Positions 17,594 to 25,168 of a DNA stretch of 37,227 bases are shown piece after piece. The first letter of the stretch is position 1. Each line of letters opens with the position of its first letter. A model generated the notes under the pieces. That model was not told the origin of the DNA and did no database searches. It was given only the letters and a program-made list of their open reading frames with translations. The position numbers were made by a program, and so were the translations under genes. Source of the stretch: Armatimonadota bacterium (GTDB taxonomy: Bacteria > Vulcanimicrobiota > JACPDT01); contig JACPDT010000130.1 in assembly GCA_016183865.1 (NCBI GenBank), positions 7,841 to 45,067 of the forward strand, written 5' to 3'.

Positions 17594-17723
17594 CACCCCC
17601 ACCCAACCTCCCCCCTCAAGGGGGAGGAGAAAGAAAGGATCCCCGCAGAGCCGGGATCCCGAGCCGCTCGACGCCGCTTCGATCAACCCTCAAGGGGGAG
17701 GAGAAGAAAGGATCCCCGCAGAG
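17594..17723 (+). repeat. GC-rich palindromic repeat element followed by a second partial copy
   Basis: CACCCCCACCCAACCTCCCCCCTCAAGGGGGAGGAG at 17594-17629. CCCTCAAGGGGGAGGAGAAAGAAAGGATCCCCGCAGAG (17613-17650) recurs as CCCTCAAGGGGGAGGAGAAGAAAGGATCCCCGCAGAG (17687-17723), differing by one A. Confidence 0.8.
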
Positions 17724-17742
17724 GATTCAGAATCAACATCCT

Positions 17743-18948
17743 GTGAAAGCAGGTCAGCTCCTCTTATTGACCCTCGTCTATGTCACCCTCGCCGCTCTTC
17801 TGGCAAAAGTAACGGCAACTTTTGTAGTGGGCGGTGTACTGCTGTGTCTTCTGGTCATACTGCTCCTCATGGACCTGAGAATCGGACTGGCCCTTCTTCC
17901 GGTTTCCATCGCCCTGTCGCCTGAGTTTTCGGTGGGAAGCATTTCTCTTCGCCTGGATGATTTGCTGCTCGCGGTCATGATCCCTGTCTGGCTCGCCCGT
18001 TCCATCCTTCTTCGTGAAAAAATCCCCCAACCGCCGTTGACGCCCATGCTGAGTGCATTTCTATTCATCAACATCGCGGCCACTCTCTACGGACTGACCT
18101 TCGGGAATACAACGCCGTTTCTGGCCCTATTCCGAAACCTGAAATACCTGGAATACATCCTTATTTTTCATCTGGCTTACCACTTGCCTCGAACCGAGAA
18201 AGACAACAGGGTTTTTGTGTGGATCAGTCTGGCTGCCTCCGGACTTCTGGGCATCTTCGGACTGATTCAGCATCTGACAACAGGGCACGGAGTCCCCATC
18301 ACCGGCCCCAGGGGTGAGGATTACAACATTTTCGCAGGGTATCTCCTCATCCACGTCGCATGTGCCGCCGGACTCTGGTATTTTCTCAGAGATGGGACCC
18401 AGCGGCTTTTTGTGCTGGCAATCATCGCTCTTCTCCTGTATGATCTGGTCTTCACTCAATCGCGCACATCCTACCTGGCTTTTCTGGCAATCATCGTATT
18501 TCTTTCACTGCACAGAGACAAGAAACTCTTGTTTTTTTTGGCCGTTTTCCTCGTTTCCTACCCATTTTTTTTTTTTTTTTTTCGGTACATACTTCCGAAA
18601 GCGCCCTTCCTGGGGCTGGGTCTTGGATCAGCCTCCCTCACTGTTGACTGTGAGTACATACGCATCCTCTGGGAGACGGGCCTTGTGGGAATGGTCGCCT
18701 TCGGAAGAATCATTCTCTCGATCGTCGGCTCCGCGAAGAAAGCTCTGCTGTGGAAAGAGGCCCCTTTTTCCCAGGGCCTGGCCATGGGTGTTCTTGCCGG
18801 TGTTGTGGCCCTTCTGGTCCATAGTCTTGGGGCTACCTCATTTTCCACAATCCGAACGGCTTCATCCTTCTGGCTCCTTTGCGGCCTTTTATTCAACCGG
18901 CTCTTTCTCATCGAATGCCATTCACCACAGAGGCACGAAGAATCTTGA
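17743..18948 (+). CDS. O-antigen polymerase/ligase-like membrane protein (Wzy/WaaL-type), contains poly-T tract
   Basis: Multi-TM; EYIRILWETGLVGMVAFGRIILS resembles the Wzy_C/O-antigen ligase signature; GTG at 17743 preferred because the upstream ORF extension is repeat-derived (NPSPPPNLPPQGGGERK). Confidence 0.75.
   Translation: MKAGQLLLLTLVYVTLAALLAKVTATFVVGGVLLCLLVILLLMDLRIGLALLPVSIALSPEFSVGSISLRLDDLLLAVMIPVWLARSILLREKIPQPPLTPMLSAFLFINIAATLYGLTFGNTTPFLALFRNLKYLEYILIFHLAYHLPRTEKDNRVFVWISLAASGLLGIFGLIQHLTTGHGVPITGPRGEDYNIFAGYLLIHVACAAGLWYFLRDGTQRLFVLAIIALLLYDLVFTQSRTSYLAFLAIIVFLSLHRDKKLLFFLAVFLVSYPFFFFFFRYILPKAPFLGLGLGSASLTVDCEYIRILWETGLVGMVAFGRIILSIVGSAKKALLWKEAPFSQGLAMGVLAGVVALLVHSLGATSFSTIRTASSFWLLCGLLFNRLFLIECHSPQRHEES
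18565..18582 (+). repeat. 18-nt homopolymeric T tract inside the O-antigen polymerase/ligase-like gene
   Basis: ...CCTACCCA(T)18CGGTACATAC..., encoding SYP-FFFFFF-RYIL. Confidence 0.95.
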
Positions 18949-18982
18949 AATTATGTAACTACTCAGGTAGTCAGGAGTCAGA

Positions 18983-21436
18983 ATGAGGACGTGCCGTTTC
19001 CATTGCCGCAAACATTGCGGGAGGGTGGAAATGAGAGTTTTAGGCTTGTGGGGTCTCACACTCGGGTTGGGGGCCCTGCTCAGGCTCGTTGCTGCCGTCT
19101 TTTTTGTGGGAATCAATGATATTCACACAGCGGACGAGCAAGTAATATCAGATATCGCAGAACATCTGTTAAGAGGCGCAGGCTTTTGCCTGGAGGATGG
19201 ACTCCCCACCACGCTCAGAGCGCCGCTGAACCCGCTCTTTCTTTCGGTGTTGTTTCGATTTTTCGATCAGAACTGGCCGACAATCCACGTGGTCTATGTG
19301 GGGCTTAGCCTGCTGACTTGTCCCCTCACTTTTCTCCTCGCGAAACAAATTGCCGGCGCCCGAGCAGGCTGGGCAGCCGCCGTGCTGGCTGCCGTTCACC
19401 CCTATCTCATCTTGAGCAGCGCCTACATTCTTGATGAGACACTCTTCACCTGCTTCTTCCTGGCAGGGGCCTGTTCCCTCCTGGCTTCGGAGAAGACGGG
19501 AGGTCGGGCCGGACTCGTGCTCGCCATGGTCACCGGCGTCCTGCTCGGAGCGGCCTCCCTGGTCAAGTCTGCCGGTCTCTTCTATTCCTTCGCCTTCTGG
19601 GGCTGGATGGCGACATTCAAGAAGAGTCGGCTTCCTCTCCTGGGGATCGGTCTTCTGGCCTTCCTTTTGACCATTTCCCCATGGACGATTCGAAACCGGC
19701 TGATCACAGGGAGCTTGATACCGATCGCGACGAATGGAGGCATGTCCTTTTGGGGGGGGAATAATCCAGTGGTTCTCTCAGATCCCTCCCTTGCGGGGTC
19801 CTGGATCTCGCCCTCAAAGCTCCCGAAGCGCCCTCCACCGGGCCTTTCGGAGGACCGGACAGATCGTTTGTATTACTCCTGGGGCTTCGCTTTTCTGCGG
19901 GAGAACATCAAAGAGGTCCCTCTTTTCTTTGCCAGGAAACTCCTGTGCTTCTGGGAATGGGGATTCTTCACATCACCGTGGAATCGCTTCGTTTCGGTCC
20001 TTTACGGAGCGGTTTTTCTTCCCCTTTCCCTTTTCGGAATATGGACCTTAAGAAAAAAAAGATCTCTGGTGTTCATACTTCTTCAGATCCTCGTTTTCTC
20101 AGGCCTGGCAGTCCTTGTAATCGCAACGGACGGTTCCAGCGGGATCCGCTACAGAGTCCCCCTGGAGCCTTTTCTTTGCGTTTTAGCCGGGGCGGCCCTA
20201 TGTTCCCTTGTTGGGCGAAAACCAGGCCGGAAAGCAGCCTCTCCCCTCAGGATCATGCTTGTGTGCTATCTGGATTTTGCCCGAAGCTCAGGGGCTGCCG
20301 TGCATACCTGGGAACTGGCAAGGCATCTGGCCGGAAACGGGCACAAAGTGTCTCTTTTCGCCCCCCCACCATCGGGCGCCCTGCTGTTTCCAGCCTGTCC
20401 CGGCCTGGAGATTGTCGCCGTACCTCGAAACGGCTCCTCTCTGTGGCATTATCTCGTTTTCCTGCTTCGTCTCTTCCTGGCTCTTCTGTCATCAGGATCC
20501 CGAAGGAAATACGACATCCTCTACGCGAGAGAGGCCATTCTGAACCCCGCGCCCGCCGTTGCATCGAAACTCCTGGGCCTCCCCCACATCGTGGAAGTCA
20601 ACGGCCTCGCGCCGGATGACCCCGATCTGGCCCGCCTGGCATGGTGGAAACGCCGATTGATAACCAGCTTCCGGCAAATGGATTTTCTCCTCACCGATCG
20701 CATTGTCGCCGTTTCTCCAGGCCTGGCAGGGGTCATCTCCAAAAGCTCCGGGGTCTCTTTGGAAAAAATTGCTGTTGTGCCCAATGGCTGCAATGAGGAA
20801 TTGTTTTGCCCGGGAGACACCCTGCAGGCACGAACAAAATTGGGTCTGGATCCTGAGAAAATTTACTTGTCCTTTACGGCAACTCTATATCCCCACGAGG
20901 GAGGAGAGATTCTACTCTCCGCCTTGAGCGGTGTTGTGGCGAGGCGCAAGGACATCCATCTCCTTGTAATCGGGCAGGGAACCTGTTTCGAAGCACTGAG
21001 GGAAAGAGCGCGGCGTCTGGGGATCGAGCCCTTTGTCTCCTTCCTGGGAGAGATCCCTTATTCAAAGACAACAGCATACATTCAGGCGAGCGATATCTGC
21101 CTGGCGCCCTATACGGAGGAGCGAAACGCCGCAATAGGTCTTTCCCCCCTCAAGGTTTACTACTATATGGCCTGCGGGCGACCCGTCATCGCCACGGACA
21201 TCCCCGGAGTGGGAGATCTGGTCAAGGCCTCGGAAGCCGGAATTGCGATACCTCCAGGTTCGCCTGAAAGCCTGGGAGAGGCAGTTCTTCTCCTCGCCGA
21301 TGCTCCTGAGCAAAGAAGAGAGATGGGAGAGCGAGGAAGGAGGCTTGTCGCGGAAAAATACACCTGGACACTGACCGCAAGAAGGATCGCCGAGGTTTGC
21401 GAAGAGGTACTCCGGCAAAGAAATGGGGAGAACTGA
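18983..21436 (+). CDS. Fusion: N-terminal GT-C (ArnT/GT39-like) membrane glycosyltransferase + C-terminal GT4-family glycosyltransferase (start may be ATG 19031)
   Basis: Residues up to ~VGRKPGRKAAS: multi-TM with TADEQVISDIAEHLL, LVKSAGLFY, SPWTIRNRLITGSLIPIATNGG. Then LRIMLVCYLDFARSSGAAVHTWELARHL...VVPNGCNEELF...LSPLKVYYYMACGRPVIATDIPGVGDLV (GT4). Confidence 0.88.
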   Translation: MRTCRFHCRKHCGRVEMRVLGLWGLTLGLGALLRLVAAVFFVGINDIHTADEQVISDIAEHLLRGAGFCLEDGLPTTLRAPLNPLFLSVLFRFFDQNWPTIHVVYVGLSLLTCPLTFLLAKQIAGARAGWAAAVLAAVHPYLILSSAYILDETLFTCFFLAGACSLLASEKTGGRAGLVLAMVTGVLLGAASLVKSAGLFYSFAFWGWMATFKKSRLPLLGIGLLAFLLTISPWTIRNRLITGSLIPIATNGGMSFWGGNNPVVLSDPSLAGSWISPSKLPKRPPPGLSEDRTDRLYYSWGFAFLRENIKEVPLFFARKLLCFWEWGFFTSPWNRFVSVLYGAVFLPLSLFGIWTLRKKRSLVFILLQILVFSGLAVLVIATDGSSGIRYRVPLEPFLCVLAGAALCSLVGRKPGRKAASPLRIMLVCYLDFARSSGAAVHTWELARHLAGNGHKVSLFAPPPSGALLFPACPGLEIVAVPRNGSSLWHYLVFLLRLFLALLSSGSRRKYDILYAREAILNPAPAVASKLLGLPHIVEVNGLAPDDPDLARLAWWKRRLITSFRQMDFLLTDRIVAVSPGLAGVISKSSGVSLEKIAVVPNGCNEELFCPGDTLQARTKLGLDPEKIYLSFTATLYPHEGGEILLSALSGVVARRKDIHLLVIGQGTCFEALRERARRLGIEPFVSFLGEIPYSKTTAYIQASDICLAPYTEERNAAIGLSPLKVYYYMACGRPVIATDIPGVGDLVKASEAGIAIPPGSPESLGEAVLLLADAPEQRREMGERGRRLVAEKYTWTLTARRIAEVCEEVLRQRNGEN

Positions 21437-21470
21437 GCGGTCACGGATTCCACGGGTACGGTGGCCGCTC
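21435..21470. terminator. Stem-loop between convergent genes (GAGCGGTCAC...GTGGCCGCTC), possible bidirectional terminator without a U tract
   Basis: 10-bp arms with one wobble pair, overlapping the stop of the GT fusion and lying before the hepT stop. Confidence 0.4.
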
Positions 21471-21491
21471 GGAGATCAGCGGTGCAAAGTG

Positions 21492-21917
21492 CTAACCGAA
21501 GAAATGGTGAAACACGGCCTTCAGAAATTCATCCACATCGTCAAGGCTTTCTCGGGCAATTCTGTATACTCTTGAATCATCCACCTTCCAATACAAGTGA
21601 ACCAGCAGATTCCTGAACTTCGCCATTTGCGCGAGCTTCGCGGCGAGCTCTTCCCGAATCACGCCCTCCTCTCGTAAGACCGAAAAACAATCGGCATAAT
21701 CCTCCGGACACCTTCCGCCCTCCTTTGCAGCGATGTGGTTGCATATGTCAATTGCCCCTTCGGTGACCACGATCAGGAGGTACTTGACACTGTTTATCGC
21801 TTTTGAGTCGGCAAGAAACTGCTCCAGAGACAGAGATGCAATGCCCTCGATTTCTTTTTTCGCTTTCCGAATCTCTGAAGCCACTTCCCGAAGCCTGTCC
21901 GGATTGACCTTACCCAA
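21492..21917 (-). CDS. hepT: HEPN-domain toxin, HepT family (DUF86)
   Basis: RNLLVHLYWKVDD: RX4HXY motif; helical HEPN-type sequence; overlaps the end of an MNT-family gene. Confidence 0.88.
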   Translation of the reverse strand: MGKVNPDRLREVASEIRKAKKEIEGIASLSLEQFLADSKAINSVKYLLIVVTEGAIDICNHIAAKEGGRCPEDYADCFSVLREEGVIREELAAKLAQMAKFRNLLVHLYWKVDDSRVYRIARESLDDVDEFLKAVFHHFFG

Positions 21918-22290
21918 GGAGCACCTCCTTTAAGTGCTTCCGTGCCACGGGTTGGAAGTCATAATACTGGTCGCGGGTCCTCTCCACAAAACTGTCCCGC
22001 AGTTCCTCATCACGAGACAGGAGGACGATTCCCCGAGTGGCGTGGAAACGAAAGGCCAGGGTTGCGTGATTCAGGAGCCTGACATCCACGGGCCTTTTAA
22101 CAAGACGCTCAAGAGCGACGCCCAGCTCAAGCTCATAAGTGAGATCCTTCCCGGGATTGGAAAAAACAGCAATATCTATATCTCGAAACAGACCCCGCTT
22201 CTGGAAGGAACCGTGGAGATAGGCAAACACCACTTCTTCTCTTCCCGACAAGTGGTTTGTGATTGTTGCTATGATATCATTCCTGTCCAT
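21910..22290 (-). CDS. mntA: MNT-type minimal nucleotidyltransferase antitoxin (MntA family)
   Basis: MDRNDIIATITNHLSGREEVVFAYLHGSFQKRGLFRDIDIAVF: GSX10DXD motif; GAGG RBS 6 nt before ATG 22290; the ORF track start at 22332 is upstream of the promoter. Confidence 0.88.
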   Translation of the reverse strand: MDRNDIIATITNHLSGREEVVFAYLHGSFQKRGLFRDIDIAVFSNPGKDLTYELELGVALERLVKRPVDVRLLNHATLAFRFHATRGIVLLSRDEELRDSFVERTRDQYYDFQPVARKHLKEVLLG

Positions 22291-22309
22291 GTTCAACCTC
22301 TGCAGATAG

Positions 22310-22339
22310 ATTATAGCACAAGATGAAGACAAGGTTCAA
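22310..22339 (-). promoter_or_regulatory. Promoter of mntA-hepT: TTGAAC (22339-22334), 18-nt spacer, TATAAT (22315-22310)
   Basis: Reverse complement reads TTGAACCTTGTCTTCATCTTGTGCTATAATCTATCTGCAGAGGTTGAACATG. Confidence 0.75.
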
Positions 22340-22374
22340 TAGACGGGACCAGCCGGGATACACATGAAAATTGT

Positions 22375-22462
22375 GGGTTATCTAGTGTAACGTCATTCCT
22401 GCGTAAGCAGGAATCCAGTATTAAGATTCTGGATTCCCACTTTCGTGGGAATGACATAACCC
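22375..22462. repeat. Dispersed-type palindromic repeat (GTCATTCC...GGAATGAC) able to form a multi-stem cruciform
   Basis: Outer GGGTTAT/ATAACCC; GTCATTCC/GGAATGAC; inner stems ATTCCTGC-GTAA-GCAGGAAT (22395-22414), AATCCAG/CTGGATT (22412-22435), ATTCCCAC-TTTC-GTGGGAAT (22433-22452). Confidence 0.85.
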
Positions 22463-22481
22463 CTAAAACAAAGGTTGACAG

Positions 22482-22579
22482 CCCACTAGTGGGGGTGATG
22501 GTCCCACGTGGGACTTCCTGATATTCAAATATCAGAATAGCGCCAAGCGTGGTTGACGGGCAACCCGCCGACCACGCTT
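22482..22579. repeat. Array of four further palindromes
   Basis: CCCACTAGTGGG (22482-22493), GTCCCACGTGGGAC (22501-22514), CTGATATT-CA-AATATCAG (22518-22535), AAGCGTGGT...ACCACGCTT (22545-22579, with inner CGGG/CCCG). Confidence 0.85.
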
Positions 22580-22598
22580 GCAGTCACGGCCTGAGCGT

Positions 22599-23281
22599 TC
22601 AGGGATCCGCAGGGGCTTTCGTCTTGCTTCGAGATGGGGTACGGGCCCTTTCTTTCGCCAAAGTCGTGACCAGGACCAGAAGCCCTGCGAGGAATGTTGC
22701 GGAGAAGAAAATCCGTGCAAACTTGTCTTCGAGAAGACTCCACAAGAACATGCGCAGACTACTGCCGGACTCGGCAGTGAGGCCGATTTTTCCATAGATC
22801 CCCAAGCCCAGGATCGCCAGCGTCGGCCAACCATAGTAGGCCAGCCGAAAACGGCGCTCTCCGCGCGTCTGTCCCTTGTCGAACAGAGTCAGGAAGAAAT
22901 GGACCGCCAGGTAAGCAGGCACGATCATCAGGGCAGGGGTGAATATCTCCATTGGCGCTATCTCAAGGATATACCAGCAAATGCCCATGTAGATAACCCC
23001 TTGGAGAGTTTCTCGCTGTGCAAAAGGATACTCTTCACATAAACAAGCGCGAGAGCCACCCACACCATAATGCCAAATGAGACCAGGACATACTCTTGGG
23101 TCATGACGGGGACGCAGGCGTAGACGGGTGGAGAAAGGAGGAGCACGAGCACAGCGGCCGTTATCGCTGCTTGTATCGGAAGCCGCCTTTCTCCCACGCC
23201 GCAATGACCTCCCAGTCGGCAGACTAACAGCGCTACGTTTAAGAGCCCATGAGCTTCCGAATCAGAGAGCGGTTCTGCCAT
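22599..23281 (-). pseudogene. Multi-pass membrane protein of unknown function, split by a frameshift near 22990-23005 (pseudogene or sequencing error)
   Basis: Frame 1: MTQEYVLVSFGIMVWVALALVYVKSILLHSEKLSKG; frame 2 continues as VIYMGICWYILEIAPMEIFTPALMIVPAYLAVHFFLTLFDKG...; junction at CCAAGGGGTTATC. Confidence 0.6.
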
Positions 23282-24369
23282 GGGTGGGCCAGAAGACTTG
23301 CCAGAATGTTCTCACCGGCGTTGCAGAAACAGTACCTGCAATCAGGCTCGAAACGACCTTTTCGAAAGTTTCGACGGAGGGGATCGAGATTCTTCCATTC
23401 GGATTGCAGGCTCTTTTGGGCGATGTTTCCACCATGCGCGAGAAGAGCGCAGGGCTTGAGACTCCCCTCATAGTCTACGTAGCCTGACCAGAAAGCCTTG
23501 ATACAACGAAACCCTGAGACCAATTCCTGCAGGTAGAAACCGGACTCCTTTCTTGCGAAGGACTTGAAATAGGGAACTGCGACCGTCTCGAACATGCGGA
23601 GATCGGTCCCGATACCCAGGCGGCGGGCAGTGATGAGCCCTCTTTGGATCTCGGCAACCAGAGCAGCGATATCCCCTTCATCGTCCAGGAGGAAAGAGGC
23701 TTTGATTGGAAGGGGAGGCTGATTGACGAAGATTCCCGCAGGGCTCACAGGCTGGAAGTGGACAAAGGGAATCCCCTCCTGGGCTGCCAGCTCGATGAGG
23801 GGTGAGATCTCCTTCAAGTTGTCTTTTCCAATGACCGCGTTCAAGGAAAGATCCCTGATCCCCGCTTCTCTGGCTCTTCCTATCGCAGAAAGAAGCTTCT
23901 CATAGATCCCCGGGACTCCTCTTATGATATCACACTGGGCCTTCTGACTTGAATCAATGGAAAGAGACAGGCGACTCCCCCGCTCAGAAAGGAGGGCCAA
24001 CTCATTGGAGGAAAGGGACGAAATTACGATGCCATTGGAAATCGCGGAAACACGAATCTTCCTGGATTCCAGCCGGGCGAGGATCTCCCACAGGTCCTTG
24101 CGGATAAAGGGCTCCCCCCCCACGAGGAGAACCTCTTCCACCCCCATTTCAGCCATCTCATCCACAATGGTGAGCATTCTCTCCGTGGGAAGAGCCGCTT
24201 TCGCCGAGATTCCCGGGGCCTCGCAGAAAACGCAGCGAGCGTTGCAGTGCCCTGTGACGGCCCAATCCAGTGTGACAGGTCGGGGCGAAGCATAGGTCTC
24301 GAAGGCCTGGAGAGCTCGCCGGAGCTTCCCGAAAGAGAGCTTCAAATGGGTTTCCTCCAATAAATCCAA
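23239..24369 (-). CDS. Radical SAM protein with SPASM-like cysteine-rich C-terminus
   Basis: DWAVTGHCNARCVFCEAPG (CxxxCxxC), LLVGGEPFIRKDLWEI, and C-terminal GFRCIKAF...KPCALLAHGG...DCRYCFCNAGEN. Confidence 0.9.
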   Translation of the reverse strand: MDLLEETHLKLSFGKLRRALQAFETYASPRPVTLDWAVTGHCNARCVFCEAPGISAKAALPTERMLTIVDEMAEMGVEEVLLVGGEPFIRKDLWEILARLESRKIRVSAISNGIVISSLSSNELALLSERGSRLSLSIDSSQKAQCDIIRGVPGIYEKLLSAIGRAREAGIRDLSLNAVIGKDNLKEISPLIELAAQEGIPFVHFQPVSPAGIFVNQPPLPIKASFLLDDEGDIAALVAEIQRGLITARRLGIGTDLRMFETVAVPYFKSFARKESGFYLQELVSGFRCIKAFWSGYVDYEGSLKPCALLAHGGNIAQKSLQSEWKNLDPLRRNFRKGRFEPDCRYCFCNAGENILASLLAHPWQNRSLIRKLMGS

Positions 24370-25166
24370 CCCCAGGCGGCTCCTGCGAGATAAAGAAAAA
24401 AAGCGAGAAACAGGATCCAGTTGCCTGTCAGGAGCGCCCCCGTCATGCGCGTCAGGTAGCGCACAATTCGTCGGCTGCGGGGTTTTCGCTCTTCGGGGGA
24501 GGAAAAATCAGCATAAGGCGTCTCATAAATGAGGTTCGAATGGAATTTGTTATCATGGGCGGCGCCCATCCCCCTGCGGAACATGTCCCTCATAAAAATC
24601 TTCGGAGTAGCAGGAAGAGGATGGTAAACAAGAGACTCGGGTGCCAGACAAATGCGATATCCCGCCTTCCTTACCCGATGCTTGAATTCCGCGTCATCTC
24701 CCCTGAGGAGCCGATCATTCTCCCCCCCCAGGTGCAGGTACAATTCCCTTCGAATAGCGCGGCATGCATGAGTCACCATGTCGGATTCAACGGGAGCCGA
24801 GACCACAGGGGATTCGCTTCTCGGCATTTTCGCCGCCACGAGTCGCTGCCAGGAATCTGCCGCCAGGGGAATATGCTGGGAGGCGCCTGCCATGCCGATG
24901 GAGGGATCTCCTCTGAGAGTTTGGATCAGGTTCTCGAAAAGCCTGGCATCCCCAATCCGAACATCGTCGTCCAGACTGACGAGAAATTCCCCCTTCGCCC
25001 GCCGGGCGCCTTCATTATGAGCTTTTGCGCAGGGACGGACCCCCTCCACGACAATGACCTCAACGTCCTGGATCGTCTGGGATCCTATGTCCCCGAGGAG
25101 TCTTTCCAGGTTGCCTCCTCTCTTACCATCCAGGGAGGGGATGATCACGGAGATGAGCGGTTCCAC
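24342..25166 (-). CDS. GT2-family glycosyltransferase
   Basis: LISVIIPSLDGKRGGNLERLLGDIGSQT...EGVRPCAKAHNEGARRAKGEFLVSLDDDVRI...LRGDDAEFKHRVRKAGYRI. Confidence 0.9.
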   Translation of the reverse strand: MEPLISVIIPSLDGKRGGNLERLLGDIGSQTIQDVEVIVVEGVRPCAKAHNEGARRAKGEFLVSLDDDVRIGDARLFENLIQTLRGDPSIGMAGASQHIPLAADSWQRLVAAKMPRSESPVVSAPVESDMVTHACRAIRRELYLHLGGENDRLLRGDDAEFKHRVRKAGYRICLAPESLVYHPLPATPKIFMRDMFRRGMGAAHDNKFHSNLIYETPYADFSSPEERKPRSRRIVRYLTRMTGALLTGNWILFLAFFLYLAGAAWGWIYWRKPI

Positions 25167-25168
25167 GA

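Noticed and set aside
22375-22579. Possible CRISPR array
   Set aside because: The palindromes differ from each other; there are no identical direct repeats with regular unique spacers and no cas genes.
22599-23281. Possible exosortase/archaeosortase (expected near FemAB and deacetylase genes)
   Set aside because: Multi-TM, but the conserved Cys/Arg/His exosortase motifs were not recognised in either frame; left as an unknown membrane protein.
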